Shown: piece by piece, positions 46,679 through 61,609 of the stretch | How the letters are laid out: each line of letters starts with the position of its first letter | Numbering within the stretch: the first letter of the stretch is position 1 | Assembly (NCBI GenBank): GCA_023014365.1 | Contig: JAEBUN010000002.1 | Span: 1,798,001 to 1,862,000 of the forward strand | DNA from: Lepiota brunneoincarnata | Taxonomy: Eukaryota; Basidiomycota; Agaricomycetes; Agaricales; Agaricaceae | Length of the DNA stretch: 64,000 bases | Direction: 5' to 3' | The notes under the pieces: generated by a model | What the model was told of the DNA's origin: nothing | Databases searched by the model: none | The model's input: only the letters and a program-made list of their open reading frames with translations | Position numbers and translations under genes: made by a program

Positions 46679-48368
46679 ATGCTGTCTGCCTACCTGCTTC
46701 TCATAGTTCCTCTTCTCGCTGCTTCCGTCCCCGTTAACGAGCTTCATGACCATGATCACGCCCATTCTGTCAGGGGGCAACTTTCTGGTCAGTGGTACCA
46801 AGATGAGAGCCACCCCGTCCACGCACTCTTCCGTCGAGGGCCAACAGATGGAATAAGCTACGCGCCCGTAGGCTCCGCAGGTAATCATCGTCCATATATG
46901 CGCGTGTATCTGGTGGCTGACCACGGTTCTCTGCAGCATGGTCAGCAGACTTTCCCCCAGAGGAACCGGACTCAAATAACCTACCGAAAGCTTGGGTCGA
47001 CGCCCTTAACGCTGCTGTTCAGGCCAACAAGATACCGGATATTCCCCAGTCACACAATACACCCAATACGAATCCAAAATATCCGGAGGGCTTCGATCCG
47101 AATGGACAAATCGTCTGCTCAGCCACCTACAAGTGCCGAAACCCCGGGGACCACTGGGATGCCCCAGAAGGGTATTTTGCGAGTTCCTTTGACGACGGTC
47201 CCCAACCCGTCAGTTTGTTCGACTGTTTCCACGATACCCGCCACCTAACATCTTTGCACAGATGACGGGCGCCCTTGTGGAACACTTGCAAAAGAACAAT
47301 GTCAAGACTACTCACTTTATGATTGGGATCAACATCATACAGTACTGGCGTCAATTTCTGACAGCTTTCCAAGCCGGGGATGACATCGCCGTTCACACAT
47401 GGACACACCCTTACATGACCACCCTGAGCAATTTGGAGATTGTCGGCCAGGTAAGCTATACTACATAGTAAACCTACCGATCTCGTCGTCTTATACCTGT
47501 TTTAGTTGGGGTGGACTATGGAGTTGATTCATAACTCGACAGGCGGGCGGGTGCCTAGGTTCTGGAGACCTCCCTATGGTGATTCTGACAACCGAGTTCG
47601 GGCTATTGCAAAGGAGGTATGGTGATGTTATCGTTGTCTGTGATGGTCCGGCCCTAATAGACCGTGGATAGGTTTTCGGTCTTGAGACTGTCGTTTGGAA
47701 CCTGGAGTACGTGTTCCTCTATCTCATGCTCTATGCAATGCTCATCCCACCTACAGTACTAGTGACTGGAGCCTGGCCACTGGAGGCACCACAGTAGACA
47801 AGGTCAACGAACGTTTAACCCGGTGGATTACAGGTGTGCGATCTCTCTAAATGGGTCTAGTCTGGCTTCTGTAACCAACCCGAAACTAGGCCCCAAATCT
47901 CCTGGCCTGATCATCCTGGAACACGAGGACTCGGACGAGGCTATCGGGGCTTTCATCGATGCCTTCAATATCATCGGGTCCAATGGTTGGAAGTTTGAGT
48001 CCCTCGCGCGGGTGCTCGGCAATGGCCAGGTGTACCAGAACTCCAAGGACGCAGAGTCGGAAGTGGTCCAAGACGATATTATGACTGGGACACATAGCAC
48101 GATGCTATCGTCGACAGCTTCCAGCACCCCATCACCATCGTCAAGCCCGTCCTCAACATCTGAGTACGTCCAAAAGTGCCCCGACTTGTGGTGTTTATTA
48201 ATGAGTTTTCTCAGCTTATCTGGATCCCCAACGGCTGGAAATCTTGCTGCGAGTTCACCGCCAACGGCTAATGGGGCCCTCTCCGGCTGGGATCAGGCCA
48301 GCTATCTATGGATTACCACGATGGCGTTAGGGGCAACTGTGGTAACTGCAGTGACAATCTGGGTGTAA
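46679..48368 (+). CDS. Chitin deacetylase (CE4 / NodB family), probably GPI-anchored
   Basis: Secreted enzyme converting chitin to chitosan in the fungal wall. The start [19 protein letters not shown] at 46679 is a clear signal peptide, followed by a His-rich segment. The NodB motifs appear in order: motif 1 [10 protein letters not shown] (about 47190), motif 2 HTWTHPYM (about 47395), motif 3 RFWRPPYGD (about 47560), motif 4 TSDWSLA (about 47765) and motif 5 GLIILEHED (about 47915). Motif 1 has Ser where many members have Thr. A Ser/Thr/Pro-rich linker ([16 protein letters not shown]) and a C-terminal hydrophobic end ([20 protein letters not shown]) indicate a GPI anchor. Six or more introns; the stop is at 48368. 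Confidence 0.95.
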
Positions 48369-49142
48369 ATCGGTTGCCTTGTTTGAAGACTTCTCTTCCT
48401 TTCATTGCTTGCATGCTTTTACTATACCACCCTTCATTGATAGACTACAGCCTACCACACATCAGCCCTTTGGAGTCTTTTTTATCCCGCATATTCCTGG
48501 TGCATTCGCTTCGGTGGACACTTCATTAGACTATCCCACCTTCATTTTTTATAGGATATAGCCCTTAATATTTTGTTGCCGCTTGGACTTGGTTCTGCGT
48601 ACGTATTTAAATGAACCTTTGGACGCCTACGATTTCAACGCATATTGTTACTTTGTCCGGTGTTGCCATCCTTGGTATCATAGACAGCAGTATCCAATGC
48701 CAGCCAATCTCATGTTCATGTTTTCTCGCCATCTTCGCCTCCGCCAAGCATAATCACTTTACATCATTGTTCTATATTTATCTGATGTACGAATCATAAG
48801 TCTTGGCAACAAATCACGGATCAGAGGAGGCATAACATTGCATTAGAAATACACTGAAAGGGTCATCGTGGGTCGTGATTGTTTCGTCAGGCACGAAGGG
48901 TACACTATCGTGGGTAATACAATAAGAGGGGAAGAACGAAAGGGATGAGAGAATGTGCCACAAGTGACAGCGAAAGGCGGTACACAGTTCGAAACCTGGG
49001 AATGAAAGACAACAAGAGTGCAAATTAAAGATATAATGTTACATATCCTTGAAGCCCAAAAAGCGGCAGAAGGGGTATATTCGACACCATGATAGAGATA
49101 GGGGGTGCCAACGAAAAAAAAAGTCATGCATTGTTTTTTGTT
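48369..49142. other. Intergenic between convergent genes
   Basis: About 770 bases with the 3' ends of the chitin deacetylase and kinase genes; no gene recognised. Confidence 0.5.
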
Positions 49143-51493
<2,351 letters not shown>

Positions 51494-52121
51494 GATGGAC
51501 GCGGGAAGCGAAGAGCGCAAGAAGGGCAGCGTCAGTTCCCCAGCACGTCTGACCTCATGGTCTATATAATCAACCAAAGATGGTTGACATGGTGTATCTT
51601 TACACGTGCTTGAGCGGGGAAGATGGGCTCCACAGTCACCGTGAGATATGTCCCAGTAGTTTTCCAGGCTCATGATGCAGAAGAGAGCGTGACTGCAATA
51701 ACTCACCATGGTGGTAATAGGCAGCAAGCGAGCCAGAGATTAGGGCAAAAGCGTTATGCTTCTGCCTGGAGATCAGGTAGTTGGAAATAAGGAAAGGAAA
51801 GGTCTATGTGGATAGTCTGCGGATGCTTCTAATACCCAGTATTCCCAGGTATGGTACTGGGTGGCTGATGGTTGTGTAAATTGATGATCAAAGTCGACGG
51901 TGAAAAGGGGAATATCACCCCAAGGGTGTCGAGGACGTGAGGAGAGAGGAGAAGTCAGCGGCGAGGCCGAGGAAGACGGGAGGCGTGGTAACTGAGGAGA
52001 GAACATCCATAAAAGGAAGCAGCCCGTAATTCTCATGGTCATAGCAATAAAACATGGACGTATTGCAACTGTGGCATATTGAGACAATGAGGAACGATCG
52101 CGACACTCAGACTAGACCCCC
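51494..52121. other. Intergenic, kinase promoter
   Basis: About 630 bases between the kinase start and the RPL35 stop. A 104-codon open frame on the minus strand (51773-52087) has no recognisable domain. Confidence 0.5.
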
Positions 52122-52673
52122 CTATGCCTTGACAGCGTACTTTCTCCTCGGGAAGTTCTGATCCTTCTTTTTCTGCTTCATGGTCTTCAGTGACTTTTCA
52201 TGCTGAATATTTCGTTGGGTCAGCCTGAGAGACAATACACCGATTCCGAGGAGACGTACAGGGGTCAGACGCCGTCTGATCGCTCGTGTCTTCTTGGGTC
52301 GGAGATCGAGGGGCTTATACTTCTTATCCTTGTAATATTCGCGGAGGTTCTGACGAGCCTTCTGGCTGATGATGGTCAAGACCCGTGCGATCGACTTGCG
52401 GATAGTTGTACTACAGACCCGATCCACAGAATTCAGTTGTCATATACTGTCCAGCAGCCCGCATACACAACGCACATTCTGGTAAGTTTTGCAGCAGACC
52501 CTCCAGCAATCTTCTGTACCCGCAGAGTAAGGAGCTCCTGCTTCAGCTCGGTCAATTGTTTGTGCAAGTCATTCTTTGACCTAAGAACACAATTCAATAA
52601 TCTAGTCCAGCGTGTGGCGCGGACGGAATTCGCACTTGGATTGGAGCTCGTAAGCCTTGACTTTGCCGGGCAT
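52122..52673 (-). CDS. RPL35: 60S ribosomal protein L35 (uL29)
   Basis: Large-subunit ribosomal protein near the exit tunnel. The start [13 protein letters not shown] at 52673 is typical. The next exon reads [20 protein letters not shown] then [10 protein letters not shown], the uL29 core. It continues [20 protein letters not shown] and [20 protein letters not shown], then RRLTP. An intron (about 52253-52204) joins in phase to [20 protein letters not shown], followed by KYAVKA and the stop at 52122. Four or five exons. Complete with all family landmarks. Confidence 0.97.
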
Positions 52674-52949
52674 TTTGAGGGTGGCTGGAATATTGGGATT
52701 AGTAAAGGTTCGTCCTATTTATCGTTGACCAGGTGGCGTGTTCAGACCAAGAATTCCGAGCACAAATTGCACCGAAAATCCCTACCACGCCGGCCATATG
52801 TCCAAACAAAATAACGAGGTAGGTCTACTCACCTTGAGGAGTGTCGTACTTGGTAATTGCTAGCCTGACAAACTGCTCTATTTGTGTTATGAACCTTATT
52901 TTCAAAACTATAATGTCGATCCCACGCCACAGCTCATCATTTCTTCTCG

Positions 52950-54322
52950 CTAATTATTTCTCCTACCGCCCGTGTGCCTCTGTACAAGCTCCTCGAATTT
53001 TACCAATGTACCTCCGAATATGTCCAAGGAACTGTGCGATCAACATGAAAACGCTCTTCTCTGGTCGGCTTAGAGAAACCCACCTCCCATACGTCAGATC
53101 GACGCGTCCCGACGAAAGTTTGTCCACCAGGTCCAAGTCGCCTACGTCTACGGGAGAGTAAGCTCTTTGTTTTTCATCTCCGAGCCCAATAATACCCACC
53201 CCTAGCTCCGCCAGCATATGTCGTAGGAATTGTTACCCATTCCCCTAGTCCTGCCCAATAAGTTAGCTAACAGCCGCCACGAAACCGTTTGTCAGTCTAC
53301 TTTTCACGAGGGCTTCATCTATGCCCTGGCAGAGTCCCTCCACATCAGCTGCATGAATCAGAAACTCGCTACACCAGCACATTTCGTTTGTCAATCGCTT
53401 GTTATACGTCCATCACACAAACCTGCAGTATTGCGAGAGTAGATCCAGTGACTCTGGCAGTGCACGCAGCACGACACATGAGGCAGTTCATTCGTATTAT
53501 TGGTCACACACACGTACCCTTTGATACCTCCATATCCGTTATATCCTGCCATTTGTTCATAGCGACCAACCATTGATCTCCTCTCTTCCTACAGCTATCC
53601 ATGCACCCATCAGCAAACCTGTATGATTGATGCAACATCAGATACGCGCCTAACATCAACGACAAGCTTGTCTTTCCCTACAGCTGCCGAGACGATCTTC
53701 AGCCTTTCTAGAGAGAATTTTGCATCAGGGAACAAGTACGACGTCACGATCACCTGTAGTTGTGCGCATCGCTACTATCATGTAAGACACCTTAACGCAC
53801 TAACTCCTTACCTTACTCGCCCCGGCATCTATCCACTCTCTCGCGTTCTTCTCATTGATACCACCACCAATTTGCAGTCCGCCTAGCAGGCAGGTTGAAG
53901 GGTAAGTGGATTGAGTACTCGGCGGAAGACTGAACCAACAGGGACATACCAGGCCAAGCCGCAAGTGCCTCTTTCGCCGCATCGTCGTTCCCCCTTCCTA
54001 ACTTGATAACGTGTCCACCGACCAGGTTTTTCTCCTTGTACAACCTTGCAAACTCTCCAGGCGATTGACTGGATTATCCCAATATTTAGGTTGGTTACGT
54101 TTAAATCATTCCGTGAGACAATTCAAAGATTCAGTAACGTAGCGATGCAATTAGGATTCGGACATATTGAAATGAGAACTATACACGCCTGGCAACGAAA
54201 TTGGTCTTTAGGTTCTCTGGTGCATTATCTGAGAGAGTGCCCCCAACAATTTGCTTGACTTGGCCATCATGGAGGTCAATACACGGTCTGAACACACTCT
54301 GCCGTCGGTGGGAGTCGGCCAT
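52950..54322 (-). CDS. HIS6: Phosphoribosylformimino-AICAR-P isomerase (histidine biosynthesis)
   Basis: TIM-barrel isomerase, fourth step of histidine synthesis. The start [20 protein letters not shown] at 54322 contains the catalytic-Asp motif. It continues [12 protein letters not shown], then [20 protein letters not shown] and [19 protein letters not shown]. The next exon is [20 protein letters not shown] followed by [23 protein letters not shown] comes next, and later the C-terminal half including [20 protein letters not shown]. It ends [18 protein letters not shown] and, after an intron, [18 protein letters not shown], with the stop at 52950. The eukaryotic-type HIS6 order is complete. 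At least eight exons. Confidence 0.94.
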
Positions 54323-54505
54323 CCCAAGTGATGTGGCGGATTTAAGATTGGTGAGTAGGAATGTCGCTGGAAAGGAGGGGCTAAGTTTCTCCATCACATG
54401 ATCATAGACAGAATTTATAACTCGAAAAGAACAGGCGAGGGTATCCATACAAGTGCAAACCAAAACGTTGCTAAATGAGATCCTAAACTTACGGGCATTT
54501 CTTTG

Positions 54506-56621
54506 TTAATATTCCAACGACCGCTCTATGATTCTGGCCAAATGCTCCCTCCCATCAGAGCCATAGATATCACCGATTCCGGGCGCCAAGTCCAGCACTC
54601 GCCTCTGTGGTAGAGTGCCCTCGACGAGTTGGTCAATGTCACCCCGGCTATACCTGTGAATGTGTTCAGCTACCATTGCATGACACATGAAAGGGACTAG
54701 ACATACCCAATAGCCTTCAAACCGCGAGGAATATTGAGACCATCGAGGAAGCGCGCAATTGTCTCATACAAGTGTGTCCCTATGTCCGCATCAGGAATCC
54801 GGGCAATCGAAGGATCAGACACGGTTGTCGAGTTGAAGATGGCCAAGGCTTGACGGTGACGGTCGGGTGCAGAGGGGGCAGTGAATTGGAAAACTGAACA
54901 GATTCGTGAGGTTCAAGTTCTTTCTCGCATCAATATTTCCTGGGATTTACCAGCAGGGCCGGTTAAGGCAACGCTGGTACATCGAAGGTAAGCGTGGGTG
55001 TTCATCATTCTAAATGGGAATGGCTTACCTGACACCATGTGGAACGATAGGAGCGTCGATCACATAGCCTGGGTGTTTGTACTTGGGGCCTTTCTTGTTC
55101 AATCCAGAGATCTGGAGGACTGGGCTCAGAGTCACTGGCAAAAGTGGTTCGTTTGACTTACTGGGTAACTTATGCCATGGCACAGGTGTACACCAGCGTT
55201 TCCGAAGCCTATGCCCGCGAACGAGGCAGCTAAACTTGAGACTACCATCAATATTTATGTTCCTTTGGGCGAATGTTTGAACTTACAGCATCTGCTGCCT
55301 TGCCTCGTGGTCACTGCTACCATTTTTGTGGATACGAGGAAGGTATTTTACAGTGGTTTGAAGTGCCCAGAGAGAGAAGACGTCAGCGACGGGGTTGTTG
55401 CCCTGGTACTGGGGACGCAAGATAGGGTTGGTAGGTCGCGGGGTGCGTTCCGTGTAACTGAGGGCTGCCATTGAACTCGTGATATCTTATGTTGTTGAAA
55501 AATACTGACGGGATTGTGGTATAGCTCTCCAAGCTATGGAAAAGCACATCGAGACCGGCGCTGACCTGTACTTGAATGGGACAAGACTCGGTGTTTTGAG
55601 TATCCTGGGTGGGCGGGTTATCGCCACTGGATTTATCAACTGAGGAATGGAATACTGACGACGATCCCCAAGACAGGTTTCATAGCACGGTTGGAAATGC
55701 CAGTCTTGAAGGAACGGGAGGTGATGTCTAAAATCGCAGTTCCGGTGGTCTCAGAGCCTGTTCCAGCCGTTGTTGGAACGGCAATAAGAGGACGCAAAGA
55801 TTGTGAAATCGGGAGTCCTTTTCCAATGGGAGCGTTGATAAAGTCCATCAACTCAGATTCCTTGTAGACTGTGAATCTGCAATGATGGGTAAGTTCCGCA
55901 TTCGCTGAAAAATTGTTGAACTCACAGATTCGCAGCTTTGGCGGTATCGATTACGCTTCCACCCCCGACACTACCAAATGTCCAGTGAGGGACACATTCG
56001 TACTGTTTGCACGGCTTACGCTAGGAAGTGACTGAAGTCATGTTTCCGAGCCCAGTTAATGGCGTGTCGCCAGCTCTCTTCTGTTGGTTCGGCAACAACT
56101 TGGTCGTATACCTCGAACGGGAGGTCAGTCTGGGACTCGAGGGCAGCCATGGTCTTTGGCCGATCAGAATAGTGCTACTGTAGGAAGAGATAATGATACT
56201 CACCACTTTCATGGGTTTGAGCTTTGCAACATTGGGGTCCGTGAAGACACCGACCTTGGGGAAAGGCACTTGGGTCAGCCTATATCTGATACATTTCTTG
56301 GAGGGTGAGACGCACCTTGCGGGCCTTCATATTCTTGAGATCCATACCCACCTCGGAAGTCACTCCATCGCCGAAGCGGAGATTAGACGCAGTGACCTAG
56401 GGTACGTGATGAGGTGGCCATTTGAGAGGGAGGCGGCGCGAGGGTACCTCGAAAGCATACTCCTTCTCGACCTTTTCCACAGGAGTTGCGAAGCTCCGGA
56501 GCTGGTTTATGGCTTGGACCTGGCCGAGTGGGTGGACATGTGGGTGACCGCCGTGGCATGGGCAGACCGAGTGCTGAGAGGCATTGATGAGACGGAGTAT
56601 GGTGCTCCTAGATGCGGCCAT
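54506..56621 (-). CDS. Mitochondrial hydroxyacid-oxoacid transhydrogenase (iron-containing ADH family)
   Basis: ADHFE1-type enzyme that oxidises 4-hydroxybutyrate while reducing 2-oxoglutarate to 2-hydroxyglutarate. It starts [20 protein letters not shown] at 56621, a basic, Ser-rich presequence fitting mitochondrial import. Then come [63 protein letters not shown] (nucleotide site) and [11 protein letters not shown]. Next are [20 protein letters not shown], the family signature, and [17 protein letters not shown]. Near the end are [15 protein letters not shown], with a metal-binding His, and [19 protein letters not shown] before the stop at 54506. About ten exons. Divergent from the aspartic protease across 175 bases. 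Confidence 0.93.
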
Positions 56622-56796
56622 GGTTTGGGGGAATATGAGAAGGACATGGTAATGCGGGGAAGTGTGTGTGTGACAGAAAAAGACTCCCACGTACTCGCAT
56701 CAGAAAACAACAAATGGCTTGATTCTTCTTGACCAGGTCCCTCTCGGTCGCTGTTCACTGCCTCTCCTTCCTCACGCTCCTTGCCCCGCCTTTGTC

Positions 56797-59003
56797 ATGA
56801 AGGCTACTCTCGCATTCTCTTTATCTCTTGCCATCCTTGCTTCCGCAGCCACATTTCCCCTCAAGCGCGTGAAGTACAATCATCAGAACCTCCATCGACG
56901 CACTCCTCAAGCCAGTTCCAATGGTCTCCAAGTAGTTACCTCCGACCCTACCAGTGGCTTCAGCCTCGGGTCTGCTTTTCCGGTTCTGTATCACGACCTT
57001 ACTTTTGACACCTCACCAACAGCACCGTCCAGGACCTCATTTACCTCGCCAATGTAAGCACTCGTTTCCTTAACCCATTAACTAAGCTCAACCTATGTTC
57101 CTCATTCAGATTACCGTTGGTGGGCATGGTCTGTTAGGTGCTTTTTCGTCTCCTTTCGTTCGTTGACTCGTTTTTTTTGCAGAATATTCGGTGCAACTCG
57201 ACACTGGCTCGTCAGACCTATGGATCAAAGGAGACGTTCACCCATTGCCTGGAGCTACCACATCGGTCAGCTTTTTCCCCCGAATCCCTGCCATTTCTAC
57301 TCCTCTCACTCCCACATAAAGACCACTACATACAACATTTCTGTAAGTGACGCGATCCTCTCTACCCCGCCCCTTAGGTCTTCAACTTCGCTCTAGTACG
57401 TCTTGGGTTGGGCTGCTGGTCAATTGTCCTTTGCCCCTGTAGAGTTCATCGGGTGGGTTGTCCATGCGTAGGGTCGGAAGGTTTGGCTCATTTCATTGAT
57501 CAGATTAAAAGTTCCTAAGCAAGCCTTTATTGATGTGACCGAGGCTGTGAACCCTGCACTCGGTTATGGCCTTAACGGAATTGTCGGGCTCGGCTTCACC
57601 TCTCTTTCGAGTGTCGATTATGCAGTCAATCAAACCTCCTCAGACCAAGGCCGCAGCCTCTTATATAACATGTTCGCTATCAATCCTTCCGAACCCAACT
57701 TCCTCGCCTTTGCGCTCCATAGAAGCACAGAAGCAGGGGACGAAGTAGAAGGAAGTTTCTCGATAGGTATAGATTCCGGCTACTCATCATCTCTTAGGTT
57801 TACTGACCAGTACTCTCATACCTCATCAGGCGAGTATGAGCCTGAGTATGCTGCGGTGGCTAATCGCACCCCAATTCCCACCTGGCCAGTCCATTCACCC
57901 AAACGATGGACCGTCCTCCTGGATTCTGTGATCATCGGCAACATAGTTAGTGTCCCCACAACGCAAGTTGTTGGTGTTCCCAGCAACAAGGCTGTTGTCT
58001 TGATGGACAGCGGTGCATCCTATACGTGAGCTCTTGATGGACAGTGTCATAGTCCAACTTCAGCTTATTTTGGACGTTAGCTACGCCCCTCGAAGTATCA
58101 CAGATGCAATCTATGGAAACATCACTGGTGCTCGCTTCGATGAGAAAATTGGCCAATGGATTGTGCCTTGCGACTTTGAAGTAGACATGGCCCTTCAAAT
58201 TGGGTTCGTTTTCTTGTTTCTGTAATGCCCCAGAGTTTGTCTCACGTCCTGGTGTAGCGGTCAGATATTCCCATTACATCCCCTCGATGTGACCCCTGCA
58301 AACATTGGCGATAATACGACTTGCCTCGGCTCAATCATTCCATCGCAGCTCGGGGAACAGAAACACTTGTGAGCTTTCTGTTACTCCTCGAGTTACTTGT
58401 TCTGATGCATTGTCTAGCGACTGGCTTATCGGTGATAACTTCCTTCGCTCCGTCTATACTGTCTACGACTTTGGTGACTACGACCAGAAAGGCCAGATGG
58501 GTGACCCTTACATGAAGATGCTCCCCATCATTAACCCAGATGAAGCCTCCGTCGACTTCCATACTATTCGGGGTGGTACACCCAAGAAGAACATTACCTA
58601 TGTTGGTCTGAACGACACGGAAAATGCTCCGTCGTTCTTCATTTCCAGTGACATTTCGGAATCTCTGGAAATGATAGGGCGGTTCATTCCAGCCATGCTT
58701 GCCGTTGTCGCTCTCAACGCACTCATCTTGCTTGGTGTGGTGATCGGTGGATTAATTTGCTGGATGCGGAGACGGCGTGTACGAACAAATCGGACGAGAG
58801 CCCCCCGTGGACGCCTGAGCCCCATGCCCTTGAACGACATACCAAGTTATATTGCGGGCCAACAACCATCTCCTTCAACACCACACACATACCAGCCAGT
58901 GTCGATGGCATTGACAGAGGACACCTTCATACCTCCAGCTCCTGCATTCCACAAGTTCGAAAGCTCGCTACAACCGGGCGAGAGACCAAAATCGATCGCA
59001 TAA
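56797..59003 (+). CDS. Pepsin-type aspartic protease (A1) with C-terminal membrane anchor and cytosolic tail
   Basis: Secretory-pathway protease. The start MKATLAFSLSLAILASAATF at 56797 is a signal peptide. A dibasic-containing propeptide-like region (HQNLHRRTPQAS) follows. The first catalytic motif is VQLDTGSSDLWIKG (about 57190-57230) and the second is VVLMDSGASYTYA (about 57995-58095, split by an intron). Typical lobes include GYGLNGIVGLGFTSLSSVDY and DWLIGDNFLRSVYTVYDFGD. The two Cys of the C-lobe are in IVPCDFEVD and TTCLGSIIP. After a Ser/Thr-containing linker comes a transmembrane helix (IPAMLAVVALNALILLGVVI), then a stop-transfer CWMRRRRVRTNRTR and a roughly 75-residue cytosolic tail rich in Pro and Ser, ending ERPKSIA at 59003. 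At least eight exons. Confidence 0.93.
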
Positions 59004-59459
59004 TGACCTTGTTCTCTTTTTTTTTTTTCGGATCACGAACATTATTTTTCTTCCCCTCATTTTGAATTACCGGTTGGCACCCCTGGACTTTCACCCCTCT
59101 CTTTTCTCCTACTATTGCTCTTGTTTTGTAATATATATTTTCCTCATTTATGCTTGGTTCACTTGTGGGCGATCTTTGCAGGCCCCTGCTTTGTTCTTTT
59201 CTACCCCTTGTCACCCCCTCCCACGCTGCGATACATGCCCTCGCTTACGCCCAGCATTTTGTACTTCGGTATTGACATAATGAACGCCTACTTCTCCTTA
59301 CGATCGTTGTTCTTATGTCATTACTCACGCTTGAAGGGAAATATATCATAGGCCGCTTTTAGTTGACCCTGCTGGGCTGTGGCTCCCGTCAGCGATCATT
59401 AGTAGAGCCCAAGCGAAATACTATGGAGAGGTGGTAAGCTAAACGTTCCAAGTAAACTA
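59004..59459. other. Intergenic between convergent genes
   Basis: About 455 bases, T-rich after the protease stop. No gene seen. Confidence 0.5.
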
Positions 59460-61453
59460 TTAATCCTGCCGGAGAGTCACGGCCCCCTTCTCCCGTCCCC
59501 ACCTAGCAGGCTCCTTTCCACCAAGTAAGGGCGAACTCATGGAAGGAAGCGGCTTGCGCAGAGTAGAAATCAACGCCTGCTCAGAAGCCTCCTGCAACTC
59601 CAACTTGGCCCTCACGGCCAATGCCTTCCACCGTTCCTCCTGTTCAGAGTATTTTCGCTCCGCAGGTCCAGAACCTGAGAGCACATACCCCACCATCTCC
59701 ACGACTGCCTGAGCCAACTTGGTCACGTAGAACCCCCGGCTCTTGAGCGCCCGTCGCCCTTCATCAGGGTCTACTGTCGTTCTTGACAAGAGTAAATCCA
59801 TGCCCAGATAATCCACGATCCTCAAACACTGGCGCATATGCGCACGGTTCCGAGTCGCATACGCCGTACGCACCAGACTCGAGATGCTTTCCGCCGTAGG
59901 CATAATATTGCGACCTTTACCCCGTTGATCGAACCGCGGGACCTCAGCAACAGCACCGTCCATAAAATCATGCGAATGATAGCCAGTCATGAGATCAAAT
60001 GTGCGTGTTGCCGAGTTCCAGTCAGCGGAATGCCAGCAGGTGAAGAGCACAGTGTTAAACGCGGACAGTTGAGGTCGTATTTTGCCTCCATTTGGGCCGG
60101 TGAGTTCTTGGCGGAGCATCCACTCGAGGGTTTGTAGAGATTGGTATGCCGAGGTTGGAACGGCGAGTGACTGCTGGGCAAGAAGAACTTCTTCCAGATG
60201 TAGTCGATCTAATATGGATACACCACCGACATTTTCTGGACGTCGCTTGACCTGGTTGAAAAAGTCGAATGCAGAGGTCGTAGTTGTGAGTCGTGTTACA
60301 AAGACGGAGGATGGTGGAAAGGGATTGAGGGGAGAGGGAGTGTGTTCCGGGAACACGTGGAGTTCCAGGCGGACAGAGACCGAAGAAATCTCGGGCAATT
60401 TGGAAGGCGAGGTCGTGATCCGAGGTTTGGCCTCGCGTGAGGGCGGCGATGGCGGTTGTAACAAGGTGAGAGTCTATGATAAAATTCGGGGACCGCTTCG
60501 ATATTTTTACTACTTGAGACCAAAGGAGTCGGGCATCAGCCTGTCGAAAATTCGGGGTTTCCGAGGTAGGACGGGTGGCAAGGGCTTGAAACATGGCGGT
60601 GAATATGAGTTGGTTCGGTGCGAGGGGACCTTCGCTTTCGAGGGAATAGAAGACATCGAACATCTCGTTGTAGCATCTTGCATCACCGAGAATTTTGATA
60701 TATGGGGCGAGGGGGTCGATGGATAATTCGGGATCATTGGAGTCGATGCGCTTGACGGACTTGATGTGTCGGGTATAGGTAGCGTATAGCAACCGGGCGT
60801 TCTTTAATTGCTTGGTGTGTTGCGAAAAGTCGTCGATACGGGCCAAGCCATTGAACAGTGTGAGAAATGTTCGCGTAGTGGGACTATGACCACGTCTTTT
60901 CATCTGCGGAAGAAAACATGAGCAGCTGAGCATCCGCAATCTAATAGAGCAACCAAAAACATACATCGGTGTAGAGAGAATACGCGAGGTTGTAACGCTT
61001 TGCTTTCATAGCCTCCCAAATGAGAGTGTTCCATACAGGTGTATTTTGCGCATCGAGCGGAGAATTTTTTAGTAGCGACACTGCTTCCTCCAGTTTGCCT
61101 CTATCACACAGTTTCTTGAGTCTCTGAGAAAGTACATGGGGTTCCAGCAGCTTTAATCCTTCCTTTCTCTCATCTCTCTCATTCGCAGCCTCGGGATCTA
61201 GATGTTTCGAACGGAAACGAGGCTTTGGGGCCTCCTTTTCATTCTCCTTATGCAAGCTTTGGCGACGCACCCAACGCGGTGAATGAGGTGTGTCTGCGAG
61301 ATCAGAATCCACATGTGCATGATGTTTCTGAGCAGATGGGTAGGGGGTTGTTGAGAACGTTACATGGCCCGGAGATGCGTAGACGGTGCGATAAACACGA
61401 GAGTGTGTCCAAGCCGAGCGGATGTTGTCAAGGACGTGTGTCGAGCGAAGCAT
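59460..61453 (-). CDS. Pentatricopeptide-repeat protein, probably mitochondrial
   Basis: PPR proteins bind organellar RNA. It starts MLRSTHVLDNIRSAWTHSRV at 61453, an Arg/Ser-rich presequence without acids at first, fitting import into mitochondria. PPR-like helical pairs appear: LSQRLKKLCDRGKLEEAVSL, NTLIWEAMKAKRYNLAYSLY, TDMKRRGHSPTTRTFLTLFN, YIKILGDARCYNEMFDVFYS, FNTVLFTCWHSADWNSATRT. There is one intron near 60955-60905. At about 60259-60263 (AAAAA on the plus strand) the frame shifts by one. Dropping one base gives the smooth helix YDLCIRLFNQVKRRPENV, while no normal intron fits. The C-terminus ends REKGAVTLRQD at 59460. The exact RNA target cannot be inferred. Confidence 0.82.
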
Positions 61454-61609
61454 AGAGTGAGCAGTACGAAAATAAAAGAAAATGAAAAGAAAATATCAAG
61501 GTCACGTGTAGTGAATATCCGACAAATCACCACCTTTCCAATTGGACACGACTGCCTCTTCCCTCCTATAATAATCCTCCCATCATGCACTCACCTGCTC
61601 CAGATACCC

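Noticed and set aside
46318..46680. 120-codon minus-strand frame upstream of chitin deacetylase
   Set aside because: Overlaps the C-rich promoter; no motif or exon partner.
52200..52814. 204-codon plus-strand frame over RPL35
   Set aside because: Runs through RPL35 exons and introns on the opposite strand; no conserved motif.
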